A stretch of 51,486 nucleotides of DNA from Ruminococcus flavefaciens. Its GTDB lineage: Bacteria > Bacillota > Clostridia > Oscillospirales > Ruminococcaceae. A program made the translations under genes and the position numbers. Within the stretch, counting starts at the first letter, position 1, and each line of letters starts with the position of its first letter. Below the pieces are notes generated by a model. The model did not search any database. It was given only the letters and a program-made list of their open reading frames with translations, and was not told the origin of the DNA. Below, in pieces: positions 7,576-16,201 of the stretch. Location of the stretch: NCBI RefSeq assembly GCF_900116855.1, contig NZ_UETD01000019.1, forward strand, positions 1 through 51,486, given 5' to 3'.

Positions 7576-7640
7576 ATTTGTCTATTATCATTTTCCTTTC
7601 TATCCCTTATTATCGCTATTCAGAAAAAGTAGTCACATTT

Positions 7641-8372
7641 TTATGCCGTCGCTGTCCAGTTACTTAATAACGTTCCTGTCGGCGTTGTATTATTCCACAT
7701 CTGAGCGGCAAACTGATATGTATCTGCCGAACTCATATTCAAAATCGTATCAATAGTATTAGCCGGAAGAATACCATTAGCATTGGTATTTCCAACATTT
7801 GAACCAGATGAAGATATCGCATCAATATTTATATCATAATAATGGGCAGATGATGTTCGATTTTTTAGTGATAGATACGCAACATTACTACTCCTTGTAA
7901 CAATGGCTAAGGATTTGCTATCACTTGCTTGAATTGTTGATGTGTTATCTACTACGGCTGTCCAATTACTCAGCATAGAGTTACTATACATCACCGCTGC
8001 CACCTGAAAAGATACAGCATTAGGATTATTATTCATTAGAGCATGAACGTTTCCGCTTGGCAATATTCCACTATATGAATTAGTATTCATAATTGTACCG
8101 GAAGAAGAAATCGCCGACACGGTAAGCACTACATAATTATTAGTAGACGTTTGATTTTGAAAAGTCATATAGGTTTGAGTTCCGCTTCTGCCAACTTTAA
8201 ATAATGAATAGCCATCATCGCCTTGCAATGTTTGCATAGAATTTGTAGAATAATTCGATGAAAAACTTTCCAAATCGGTCGAAGCTGCATTTGATAGCAA
8301 ACTAGTTGTAAACATTGACATTATTGTAAACACAATAATAAACGGAAATATTTTTTTACCTATTTTTTTCAT
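7641..8372 (-). CDS. Secreted protein made of two about 90-residue repeats
   Basis: A 243-residue protein with a typical Sec signal peptide (KKIGKKIFPF, hydrophobic stretch, cleavage near SNAAS, about residue 31). The mature part consists of two copies of one domain. Each has AISSSG, then GILP, then a Gln-phe-AA motif (SFQVAAVMY, TYQFAAQMW) and ends LSNWTA (about 55-140 and 152-243). It has no cysteine and is rich in Ser, Thr and Asn. I do not recognise the family. It follows AAGGAG and overlaps the end of the ABC permease gene by 17 bases, so it is produced together with the transporter. Confidence 0.75.
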   Translation of the reverse strand: MKKIGKKIFPFIIVFTIMSMFTTSLLSNAASTDLESFSSNYSTNSMQTLQGDDGYSLFKVGRSGTQTYMTFQNQTSTNNYVVLTVSAISSSGTIMNTNSYSGILPSGNVHALMNNNPNAVSFQVAAVMYSNSMLSNWTAVVDNTSTIQASDSKSLAIVTRSSNVAYLSLKNRTSSAHYYDINIDAISSSGSNVGNTNANGILPANTIDTILNMSSADTYQFAAQMWNNTTPTGTLLSNWTATA

Positions 8373-10560
8373 TCTTATACTCCTTATTTCTCATTGTAAT
8401 AAAGAACAACACTCCTATAAACGAGGTCAAAATAACTATATTAACCATACTTGTATTATTGCTTATTGCATTAACGCTCAACAATGGACAGAATCCAACA
8501 TTGACCATTGCCTTCGCTCCGAGTAAGTAAATAATTATCGGAAGCGCAAATATCGCAAAGTTAATGAGCACTGCGGCGGTCGTATTCCTGCACCTTGATG
8601 ACACCCACAGCATAACGAGCGCGGACAATATGACAAACAGTGTGCGGAGAACTGCAACGAGCAAAAGGTACTGCCACACCTTCATATTCACGGGCAAGCT
8701 AATGAAGTCCGTAATACTGCGGAGTGAGCCACCAAGTCCGCTGTGGCCGTAATACTGCGAAACAGTTACGCTGTACGGCACAATCCACAGCAGAGCCGCA
8801 AGCAGTCCGTAAATAGCGACCGCAAGTACATTCCTGCGGAGATAGCTGCGTTTTCCCGAGGTTGTCGAGCTAATGATGAAGCTCATTTTATACTTGTTGT
8901 CATTCGCGATGAGCGGCGATACAAGAAAGACCAACAATAATACCGCTGCAAGAGCATACTTCATATCATCATCATATCCCGCTTTGCCGAAAGCACGCTT
9001 ATATCCTGTGTCGTAAAACATATATGCTCCGTCAATATTCTTTATCTGCTGCAAGCGCTCATATGCAGGAACAAATCCCATGTTTGGAGCGAGCTGCTTG
9101 CTTAGCTCGTTCATCTTTGTATAGTTATTAGGCTCATTTTGCTGGATTTCGTTCAACTGAGACTGTAAGTCCGAAAAACGTGCTGATTCATTCTCGAAGA
9201 ATTCTATAGTATCAGCGTTAATTGGACCTTTTGTTTTTTCAGTATAGTACTGATAGTAAACATCAGATGGATCATACTTTTTCATAAAGTTGTGTGACAT
9301 AAAGCCTGCAACTGCAATAAACAGTGCAATAACAAGTGCGCCTTTCTGCAGTATAAGCGACTTGTAAAGAGTATACCAAATTTGTGAATGCACTTTATTA
9401 CTTCTGCCGTATTTCATTTTTAGACCGATCTTGCGAAACTCGAGGTTGCGCTTTTTTGAGTAGATATACGCAGAAAGGCCGCCTCCTACTAATGTGAATA
9501 TTAGCAATGCACTGATTGACGTCGGGATAAGTGGAACGGGATACTCAAAAAAGTTTATATTCTTATAATTGCAGAAAATCTCGTTAACTTTTGTAAAAGC
9601 AATAATATTGATATAGTGAAAAACGCTGTAAATTGACAGTGGATGTATCAGTGCGTAGAGCACTCCTTCTATAACGAGAATTGTCGCAGAGATACCGTAA
9701 AAGCTAACTGTGTTTTTAGTGTTTACCGCAATTAACGACAGTACCACTCCAATGCAAAAAATTGCAATAAATTTGAAAAGTACATACAGTATGAGATATT
9801 GCCAAATATTGATTTTCAAATTGCAACCTATAAAGCCACTAAGCGATTGTATCGGGCGCGATAAATCTCCTAATCCATAAAGGTATGAGCTGATAAAAAT
9901 GTTTTCAGCACATAGCAGAAGCACAGCTAAGAATACGGTAACACCAAGTGTCGCAAGCTTAGTTAAAAGTAAATAACCACGTCCCCGTTTCAGCGAAAAA
10001 AGCAATCCGCTCATTCCTTGCTCGCGGTCGGACAGCATAACTGAAAGAACCGCAAACAGCACAATAAAGCCGCACAGAATATCTGTGAAGCTATTGTCGG
10101 TTGCTAAAATTATGCCCTGTGATCGGTCAAATCCAGGGACGACATCCTGTACATTTTTGTATGCTGGAGGCGTCTTCAGTATACTACGATAATTAAAAGT
10201 ATCCGGCTTGGCAAAGATGGAGATCGAGGTCATTGACTTTGCTTGCGAGTCAATACTTTCAAGAAAATCTTTGTATGTCAACACACTCTCGCATTCATCA
10301 CGGAGCTCTGCCATGGCAGTCCATTTATACTGTGTAGCCTGCGAAAAATCACTGAGTTGCTCGTCAAGCCAATCGAGTTTTTCCTCGTCAGTCATCTCGT
10401 CAAGTACATCGTAAATCTTCTGATAATCAGTTGAAACAGCCTCTCCCGAATTTGCCGTTCTGAACATAAGATAGGCGTTCAAAGTAAAAACAGCGGCAAT
10501 TATCAGCAAAAAAACTTTTCCGCTGAAAAGTTTTTTTAGTTCAATTACAAGAACTCTCAT
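8356..10560 (-). CDS. ABC transporter permease (duplicated ABC-2 type)
   Basis: A 734-residue membrane protein built from two similar halves. Each half begins with a cytosolic segment and a membrane helix (VIELKKLFSGKVFLLIIAAV; then a second unit near residue 395), followed by a large outside loop of about 120 residues and a cluster of helices. This looks like two ABC-2 permease units fused head to tail. The start overlaps the ATPase stop codon (ATGA). Partners of this shape act in peptide export, bacteriocin immunity or antibiotic resistance; the substrate is unknown. Context points to the secreted proteins or the autoinducer made nearby. Confidence 0.85.
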   Translation of the reverse strand: MRVLVIELKKLFSGKVFLLIIAAVFTLNAYLMFRTANSGEAVSTDYQKIYDVLDEMTDEEKLDWLDEQLSDFSQATQYKWTAMAELRDECESVLTYKDFLESIDSQAKSMTSISIFAKPDTFNYRSILKTPPAYKNVQDVVPGFDRSQGIILATDNSFTDILCGFIVLFAVLSVMLSDREQGMSGLLFSLKRGRGYLLLTKLATLGVTVFLAVLLLCAENIFISSYLYGLGDLSRPIQSLSGFIGCNLKINIWQYLILYVLFKFIAIFCIGVVLSLIAVNTKNTVSFYGISATILVIEGVLYALIHPLSIYSVFHYINIIAFTKVNEIFCNYKNINFFEYPVPLIPTSISALLIFTLVGGGLSAYIYSKKRNLEFRKIGLKMKYGRSNKVHSQIWYTLYKSLILQKGALVIALFIAVAGFMSHNFMKKYDPSDVYYQYYTEKTKGPINADTIEFFENESARFSDLQSQLNEIQQNEPNNYTKMNELSKQLAPNMGFVPAYERLQQIKNIDGAYMFYDTGYKRAFGKAGYDDDMKYALAAVLLLVFLVSPLIANDNKYKMSFIISSTTSGKRSYLRRNVLAVAIYGLLAALLWIVPYSVTVSQYYGHSGLGGSLRSITDFISLPVNMKVWQYLLLVAVLRTLFVILSALVMLWVSSRCRNTTAAVLINFAIFALPIIIYLLGAKAMVNVGFCPLLSVNAISNNTSMVNIVILTSFIGVLFFITMRNKEYKNEKNR

Positions 10561-11297
10561 TTTTGTACCTCGCCGTAGTATTGCATATACAGATTTTCGA
10601 GGGTTCTTTCGCCATCTGTGACCTTTTTTACAAGCTCTGGGATGGTACCGCTGTCTATAAGATGACCTTCCTTAAGAAAAAGAATCTCTTTAGCAATAGT
10701 CTCTATGTCGGAAACAATGTGAGTAGAGATGATTATTATCTTCTCATGCCCAAGGTCGGAGACCATATTGCGTATGATGACGCGCTGTTTCGGGTCGAGA
10801 CCTGCCGTCGGCTCGTCGAGGATAAGCAGGTCTGGGTCACCGAGCATTGCCGCCGCGATGAGTACTCGCTGCTTCATTCCACCCGAGAAGCCGCCCATTT
10901 TCTTGTCTATGCTCTCGGTGAGCTCCACACGCTCGACGATACGCGGTATCTCGGCTTCTGCGGACTTGCGGTCGAGGCATTTCAGCGAGGCGATGTAGCT
11001 GAGGAAGGTGTGGGCGGTCATGCTCTCGTAGAGATTCTGCTGCTGTGGCATGAAGCCGAGACGGCTGCGGAACCTGTCCTTCAGTAGGCGTGTTTCCTCG
11101 CCGTTCCAAAGAATCTTTCCGCCGTACTGATCGGGCAGGAGGTTGTCCGTTATAATGTTCATCAGTGTAGATTTACCTGCACCGTTCGGACCGAGAAGTC
11201 CATAAATACCGTTTGTGAATATATATGAAAAATCACATAAAGCATGCTTTTTTCTGCCATAATGCTTATTAATTATTTGAAGTTCAAGTGTACTCAT
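10557..11297 (-). CDS. ABC transporter ATP-binding protein
   Basis: A 246-residue nucleotide-binding domain with Walker A GPNGAGKST (about 37-45), the Q-loop region, the ABC signature FSGGMKQRV (about 138) and Walker B LLILDEPTAGLD (about 157), followed by the switch histidine in STHIVSD. It belongs to the CcmA/BcrA-like group that pairs with ABC-2 permeases. The stop overlaps the permease start by 4 bases and the lipoprotein gene ends 5 bases upstream, so all three are in one transcription unit. Confidence 0.93.
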   Translation of the reverse strand: MSTLELQIINKHYGRKKHALCDFSYIFTNGIYGLLGPNGAGKSTLMNIITDNLLPDQYGGKILWNGEETRLLKDRFRSRLGFMPQQQNLYESMTAHTFLSYIASLKCLDRKSAEAEIPRIVERVELTESIDKKMGGFSGGMKQRVLIAAAMLGDPDLLILDEPTAGLDPKQRVIIRNMVSDLGHEKIIIISTHIVSDIETIAKEILFLKEGHLIDSGTIPELVKKVTDGERTLENLYMQYYGEVQK

Positions 11298-11302
11298 TTC
11301 GG

Positions 11303-12460
11303 TTAATCCTTATCAAGAGAAAGTAGTTCATCCTCGGTTAGTTTAACTACTTCTGTACAGTTAGAATTTGAAACAATATAAGAATCATCATAAAACGACA
11401 ATATGTTCCACCCCTTATATTTCCCTAAGGTATGTTTAGAACTATCGTTTATATCATACCAACAGTCATTCATAAATATTTTCTTGTTAACGAATCTCCC
11501 ATAAATTTCGACATCTAACCCTTTAATAACGAAAGTTTCTCCTCCATATATTAAAGTGGATGATTTATCAGGATAATTACTGTACAAATAACTATCATCA
11601 TTCATAAACGAAGCAGAAGGTAATTCACTTTGTTTCAATTCTCCAGTGTTTAAATCATACGTAAAATTAAGTATTGTAAAATAATCACGTGCATCGAAAT
11701 TCTCGTTATAAGCTGTTTGAGGTATTTTTTCTTTCAAAAAGCTATACTCAATATATACTTGCGAATTATACACACCGGTAACTTTGGCTGTGCTTGATGA
11801 ATTAGCGGCACTATATTGTTTGTCATTATATATCAATCCATGATTTGTATATTCTCTCGTCGAGAGATCAATGCTACAAAAATAATGCTTTCCACCAACA
11901 TTACTTGATAATATATTCCCATACTCGTCTTCTGTTGGATTCATATCGTCACCGCAAAAATAAATTGTATTGCCAGTAAGTGCACAACCATCAAAATCAC
12001 GAGGTACACAATCAGTAAATTCAACTATCTTTTCAATGTTTGATGAATCAAGTGAACAACGATTAAGCGATGATTTTATATAGTATTCTCTTTTTTCTTT
12101 TTCTTCTTTTATACCACTTTCTGATGTAAAATAATAAATATAATCTCCATGAATTATGGGAGTATCTCCAATAACGTTTGAAATACAATCAGAAGAATTA
12201 TGAGTGCAATTAGGTTTAGAACATAGAATCATCTTTTTCATGGTTGCAAAATCAAAATACCAATGTGGTTTTGTATTAGATATAAATCCCTGAGAATAAA
12301 CGTTTTGTGATGTTTTGATATATGTACTGTTATTAATTGAAGCTATAGAATTTGAATTAGATTTTTGAGGTGATTTATCTATAGATTTATTCTCTCCGCA
12401 TCCTGTAAATATAATAGTTAAAGCAGCGAGTAAAGTAAAAATACTTTTTTTCATTTTCAT
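11303..12460 (-). CDS. Lipoprotein with beta-propeller-like repeats and CxxxxC motif
   Basis: A 385-residue lipoprotein: signal peptide ending in the lipobox FTGC (Cys about residue 21). After a Ser/Asn-rich linker comes a Cys motif (LCSKPNCTHNSSDC, about 80-93) and several beta-strand blocks with YYF, IYFCGDD and YIEYSF. This Cys motif with following YxxY-type strands occurs in many unnamed Firmicutes surface lipoproteins; a propeller fold is likely. It sits 5 bases upstream of the ABC ATPase and may be the exposed receptor or immunity part of that system. Function is not known. Confidence 0.75.
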   Translation of the reverse strand: MKMKKSIFTLLAALTIIFTGCGENKSIDKSPQKSNSNSIASINNSTYIKTSQNVYSQGFISNTKPHWYFDFATMKKMILCSKPNCTHNSSDCISNVIGDTPIIHGDYIYYFTSESGIKEEKEKREYYIKSSLNRCSLDSSNIEKIVEFTDCVPRDFDGCALTGNTIYFCGDDMNPTEDEYGNILSSNVGGKHYFCSIDLSTREYTNHGLIYNDKQYSAANSSSTAKVTGVYNSQVYIEYSFLKEKIPQTAYNENFDARDYFTILNFTYDLNTGELKQSELPSASFMNDDSYLYSNYPDKSSTLIYGGETFVIKGLDVEIYGRFVNKKIFMNDCWYDINDSSKHTLGKYKGWNILSFYDDSYIVSNSNCTEVVKLTEDELLSLDKD

Positions 12461-12801
12461 TAATCCCTTCCTTATTCTAATATTATAATACGCACGATTT
12501 TAAAATGTTCACAGACATTTTGAAATCTGTCGTTCATGATGACAGGCGACGAAAAGCAACACAAACGTTCATCCTCAAAATAGAAGTGTAGCTGTATTAC
12601 AAACTGTAAAAAGCACTTTGTACTTCTTGTAATAAAAGTAAATACAAATTAGTTTTTAACTAGTACCAAGAATTCTTCATCAATTTGTTTATATGATGAT
12701 ATAATGATACCGCACAAGGAATAATAAAAATACTGGTAAATTCTTATATATTCCTTGTGCAGTTAGTCTATACTAATTAATTGAGTAGTTATAAATCATA
12801 A
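12461..12801 (-). promoter_or_regulatory. 340-bp intergenic region with a 12-bp inverted repeat and likely lipoprotein-ABC promoter
   Basis: No gene is visible here. A perfect inverted repeat, GCACAAGGAATA (12712-12723) and its complement (12749-12760), encloses 25 AT-rich bases; it lacks a T-run on the minus strand. Near the lipoprotein start, TATAAT lies about 25 bp before the ribosome binding site without a good -35, and an imperfect repeat (ACAGATTT, GTCTGTGAA) lies upstream. That arrangement fits an activator-dependent promoter, for example one controlled by the LytTR regulator encoded in the locus; this is inference. Confidence 0.4.
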
Positions 12802-13167
12802 TCAAGTTGCCCACATTGTTGTGCTTCCACTACCATTAGCATTTTTAACATAATGATATGAAGTAGCTGTATCCACCGATCCATTTGCGGTTACATAAAC
12901 CGAGGTAGTGTTATATGCAGATTTTAACGTATCGCCAGTTAAGGTTCCTCCAGTTGTTGCTGTGATACTTGCAGTTATAGTTGAACAAATAATTGTACAA
13001 TTTGTTGAAGCAGAAACAAAACTACTTGTTACAGAAAGAATAGCAGATGCATTCGGACTAAAGCTAGTATAACCAGTATCTGCACTTGCACTCATCCCTA
13101 CTGCACTTACAGCCATAGTAGTAACAGCAATAGCTGATGCCAAAACCTTTTTAAATGTTTTTTTCAT
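12802..13167 (-). CDS. Small secreted protein of the agr locus
   Basis: A 121-residue protein starting at ATG 13167 behind AGGAGG. Its signal peptide (MKKTFKKVLASAIAVTTMAV, cleavage near SASA, residue 29) leaves about 92 residues rich in Thr, Ser and Ala. The mature part has two cysteines five apart (NCTIICST), aromatic residues near the end (SYHYVKN) and a C-terminus TTMWAT. I do not recognise a family. Size, secretion and position next to agrB and upstream of an ABC system resemble a bacteriocin or a secreted effector under quorum control, but there is no homology evidence. Confidence 0.72.
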   Translation of the reverse strand: MKKTFKKVLASAIAVTTMAVSAVGMSASADTGYTSFSPNASAILSVTSSFVSASTNCTIICSTITASITATTGGTLTGDTLKSAYNTTSVYVTANGSVDTATSYHYVKNANGSGSTTMWAT

Positions 13168-13273
13168 AAAGAATACCTCCTAACATTTTTCATTAACCTA
13201 TTATTTTACTTCAAAATACAACTGACTATAAAGCATATTTGCTTTTCGTATTATCCGTAAAACCTAAAAAGTC

Positions 13274-13873
13274 TTATATACAAGCAGCGTTCATACGCTT
13301 TCTTTGAATATAGTTTTTGATTGATCCTATAATCATAAGTATTGATAGCGAGAATAATGCTGTAGATATTATTTTGTAACAATTCGCAAAATGCATGAAC
13401 AAAAAAAGGTGGTATAATAATACTTCTAAGAAAGCTATAATGTACGCTTTTTTACGAAATAATCTTTTCTCAACAATATCGAGTTTTTTATTCTCATCTT
13501 CCACCGGTGCTAATAATAATATTATTATTAAGCTTATCAAAACAAGAACTTCATACAAAACAATGTTGAATGCAGTATATTTCGCAACCAAAAGAATACA
13601 GGTAATCATTATTACAGAATAAATATAGCAGCGAAAATGCGTCTTTGCATGGTATCCACCGCAAAAGCTACGTAATGGCACATAACAAACCAAGAACAGT
13701 ATGCTCGGATATGCCATTCCACATAAAACACCGATAATAATTGTCGTCAGGATGTTCAATGTGAGATTCAGTCCTTGTTGGATTCCGTATCGATAGACTT
13801 CCTTATCTTCAGGTGCAAACTTATTCTGTTGTTCGAGAATATCCGCTATGTAGACTGACGTTTTATAGAACAT
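13274..13873 (-). CDS. agrB: AgrB-like autoinducer-processing membrane protease
   Basis: A 199-residue membrane protein with five or six helices. The family's catalytic motif is complete: RSFCGGYHAKTHFRC with His75 and Cys82, matching the cysteine-protease pair of AgrB, which cuts the AgrD precursor and forms its thiolactone ring. Its ATG (13873) overlaps the agrD stop codon in TGATG, so the two are translationally coupled. The gene order agrD then agrB is the reverse of the staphylococcal order. No export partner other than the nearby ABC system is visible. Confidence 0.9.
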   Translation of the reverse strand: MFYKTSVYIADILEQQNKFAPEDKEVYRYGIQQGLNLTLNILTTIIIGVLCGMAYPSILFLVCYVPLRSFCGGYHAKTHFRCYIYSVIMITCILLVAKYTAFNIVLYEVLVLISLIIILLLAPVEDENKKLDIVEKRLFRKKAYIIAFLEVLLYHLFLFMHFANCYKIISTALFSLSILMIIGSIKNYIQRKRMNAACI

Positions 13874-14016
13874 CAGAATCTACGAAGTTTCTTGGCAACT
13901 TCAGGAACTTCATCCTGATGCATGGTGAAAATACACGTTGAATTAACTGTAAGTGAAGTCACAACAAGTGCTAATGCAGCTAAAAGAGTTGAGTTTCTTT
14001 TAATAAAATTCCTCAC
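13873..14016 (-). CDS. agrD: AgrD-like cyclic-lactone autoinducer precursor (GTG start)
   Basis: A 47-residue peptide starting with GTG at 14016, eight bases after GGGAGG. It has the AgrD layout: an amphipathic N-terminal helix (MRNFIKRNSTLLAALALVVT), a short core with a single cysteine (SLTVNSTCIFTM) and an acidic-basic tail ending EVPEVAKKLRRF. AgrB normally cleaves before the Pro/Glu-rich tail and joins the cysteine to the new C-terminus, so the likely ring starts at Cys28 and spans about five residues (CIFTM, perhaps to H or Q). The exact ends are a prediction. Confidence 0.88.
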   Translation of the reverse strand: MRNFIKRNSTLLAALALVVTSLTVNSTCIFTMHQDEVPEVAKKLRRF

Positions 14017-14048
14017 AAGAACAACCTCCCTTCATCAAGTATTCTTTC

Positions 14049-14077
14049 GGTATATTTAGTGTACACCTTTTAGTCAA
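14049..14077 (-). promoter_or_regulatory. agrDB promoter with candidate regulator sites upstream
   Basis: TTGACT (14077-14072), 17 bp and TATACC (14054-14049) lie 32 bp upstream of the agrD GTG. Just upstream (14085-14125) is a cluster of related short sequences, AAGTTACAAG and AAGTTGTAA in inverted order and an ACAGTTTTC, which could be bound by the LytTR response regulator. The box sequences are good; the regulator sites are only a suggestion. Confidence 0.5.
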
Positions 14078-14128
14078 CTTGTGCGGGAAGTTGTAAAAAT
14101 TTACAGTTTTCTTGTAACTTTCCAAGAT

Positions 14129-15421
14129 TTAGGGAAGATAAAGAAGCACTTCTGAAGTAAAAACATTTTCATTATGAGACAATTTCAGCAGTCCGTTATA
14201 CTTTTCGGCTGTTCTTCTTATATTCTCCAATCCTTTTCCATGCTCAGATTTATTCTTCTTCGTACTCACGATTACACCATTTTCGTATAGAACAATTCCA
14301 TCATAGGTGTTAGATACGCATATAACGAGCATTCCTTTACTATATTTGATTTTTATACTTATTCTTTTATTTTTATTTATTTTTTCAAGAGCATAAATGG
14401 CGTTATCAATGATATTAGTCAATATGGTTGAAATATCCATTATCTCAACGGAAAGTTCAGTTGGAACACTGACATCAACAATTATATCGACATCTCCGTC
14501 AGTTATAGAATTCAATTTGTAATTGATTACGCTGTCTATAGGGATATTTCCTGTTGAAGAGTAAATATTCCTGTGTTTTTGGCTATCTTCTATCAATTCT
14601 CCAATATACTTTGTTACCGTTGATGTTTCGTTTTTACTAATAAGCTCATTTATCATTGTCATATGATTATTAAAATCGTGTCTGAATGCATTGGAATCAT
14701 CAACCGCTTTTTGCATTAATAAGCATTGTTTATGGTAATAATCACGTTCCTGATCTAATATTGCATTTCTCAGCTTATCCTGATAAGCTTCAAGTATTGA
14801 ATTATATAAAACAAAAGATATAAAATTGATCATAAAAAGAGTTATTACTGAAAGAACTACCTTAATTTGAGAAATATTTGGTGTACTGACTACAATCATT
14901 TCGACGATAATTGTAGATAACGGTATCAGAAACGAAGGAAGTGACATTTTAAACGGAAGAGCTGTATCGTAAGTGCTTTTCTTTTTAGCATTTATAGATA
15001 ATAAAACTAAAACGACAAAGAACTGTAGTATTTTATCAATAAATAGTCCCAACACATTTGAATAACCATATTTATCAAATATGCTCATATACGGAGTAAA
15101 TGTTAGGGCTGTCACAAGAATTTCAACAATCAATAATATGATATAAATGTATAATGATGCAACACACCGCCTTTTATAGTCGCCTTTATAAAATATAGAT
15201 ATTCCTATAAAACATATAATATTTGTGATCAGCATTAAAAAAGGAATATCGAATAAAAAATAGAACGATGTAGTAATTATAAAAAAAACACTGTACGCTA
15301 TATATGATTTGGTTTTTCGCTCTGGTATAACACCAAGATACTTATCCATAAATAATTTAACGATATATACTGTAAACAAATTTGATATGATGTATGTTAT
15401 GTTATATGTTGAAATATTCAT
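14129..15421 (-). CDS. agrC: AgrC-like sensor histidine kinase (GHKL/HPK10)
   Basis: A 430-residue protein. The first about 200 residues form six or so membrane helices, the peptide-sensing part in AgrC. The kinase half has the H-box FRHDFNNHM (His about 240), the N-box IDNAIYALE and the G-box HGKGLENI, as in the HPK10 family. The start at ATG 15421 follows GAGGAGGAG and overlaps the end of the response regulator gene by 20 bases. It should detect the mature AgrD peptide and phosphorylate the neighbouring LytTR regulator. Confidence 0.9.
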   Translation of the reverse strand: MNISTYNITYIISNLFTVYIVKLFMDKYLGVIPERKTKSYIAYSVFFIITTSFYFLFDIPFLMLITNIICFIGISIFYKGDYKRRCVASLYIYIILLIVEILVTALTFTPYMSIFDKYGYSNVLGLFIDKILQFFVVLVLLSINAKKKSTYDTALPFKMSLPSFLIPLSTIIVEMIVVSTPNISQIKVVLSVITLFMINFISFVLYNSILEAYQDKLRNAILDQERDYYHKQCLLMQKAVDDSNAFRHDFNNHMTMINELISKNETSTVTKYIGELIEDSQKHRNIYSSTGNIPIDSVINYKLNSITDGDVDIIVDVSVPTELSVEIMDISTILTNIIDNAIYALEKINKNKRISIKIKYSKGMLVICVSNTYDGIVLYENGVIVSTKKNKSEHGKGLENIRRTAEKYNGLLKLSHNENVFTSEVLLYLP

Positions 15422-16142
15422 TTTTCTCCTCCTCATTGTTGACAAGTTCTAACTGCTTTTCACGTATTTCTTTTCGTTTTGATTGAGATATTGGTAAAAC
15501 AATATGATTTGACATTTCTACAGACTCATATGTACATCTGCGGATGTGGATTGGATTGATCAGATAGCTTTTGTGTATGAAAAGAAAATCAAATTTACTT
15601 AGCTGTAAATATATATTCTCTAATGTTCCGTAAAATTTTTCTGTTTTTTTATTGTAGTAAATGGTTACCTCTCTTTTATGGCTTTCAAAATAGAGAATAT
15701 CTTTTATAGGGACTTTAAAAATATCATGTCCGACTTTATAAGTAAAAGCCTCAGCTTTCAGATTAAGCTTACGTATTAATTTTACAAAAGCCTTTTCAAT
15801 TTTCTCTTCATCCAGAGGCTTGGGCAGAAAATGGAAAGGGTCAAAATCGAAAACCTCAATAGCATATTCTGTATTGCCAGATATATAAATAATTTGAGTT
15901 GCTTCGTTACCCATTGTATTTCTAATTTGTCGGCTGACATCTATTCCTGACAATTTTTCCATTTTAATATCAAGAAAAACTACATCGTAGAAGCTATCCT
16001 CCATAAGTTGAATCAAAGCCTCTCCACTATAAAGCACATCAATATCAGTAGAAATTCCATACTTCTTTGATAACTTTAATAAACTCTTTTCGACAAAAGC
16101 ACAGATATTGTTTTCATCATCTACAATTGCAATTTTTAACAT
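15402..16142 (-). CDS. agrA: AgrA-like LytTR response regulator
   Basis: A 246-residue regulator. The receiver domain (1-120) has the acidic pair DD at 8-9, the phospho-acceptor Asp58 in VVFLDIK and Lys108 in LPKPL. The LytTR DNA-binding domain follows (about 140-235: KDILYFESHKREVTIYY, FLFIHKSYLIN). LytTR proteins bind pairs of about 9-bp direct repeats upstream of their targets. It is the first gene of the agr block and has its own promoter 31 bp upstream. Confidence 0.92.
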   Translation of the reverse strand: MLKIAIVDDENNICAFVEKSLLKLSKKYGISTDIDVLYSGEALIQLMEDSFYDVVFLDIKMEKLSGIDVSRQIRNTMGNEATQIIYISGNTEYAIEVFDFDPFHFLPKPLDEEKIEKAFVKLIRKLNLKAEAFTYKVGHDIFKVPIKDILYFESHKREVTIYYNKKTEKFYGTLENIYLQLSKFDFLFIHKSYLINPIHIRRCTYESVEMSNHIVLPISQSKRKEIREKQLELVNNEEEKNEYFNI

Positions 16143-16172
16143 ATCCCCACCACCATTAAGTCTATTTTATTA

Positions 16173-16201
16173 ATTCTATCATAGTATTAGTAAAATTACA
16201 A
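16173..16201 (-). promoter_or_regulatory. Promoter of the response regulator-kinase unit
   Basis: TTGTAA (16201-16196), 17 bp, then TAGAAT (16178-16173) with TG one base before the -10. It lies 31 bp upstream of the ATG at 16142. The -35 overlaps AGTTGTA, a heptamer that also occurs upstream of the small secreted protein gene (13217-13223) and, inverted, upstream of agrD (14089-14095). Confidence 0.6.

Noticed and set aside
10563..11087. Open frame of 174 codons on the plus strand
   Set aside because: It is antisense to the ABC ATPase gene and has no independent support.
13217..14125. Confident LytTR direct-repeat operators in the agr promoters
   Set aside because: Only single or inverted half-site-like sequences were found; I could not identify a convincing pair of 9-bp direct repeats at the usual spacing, so no operator is annotated as certain.
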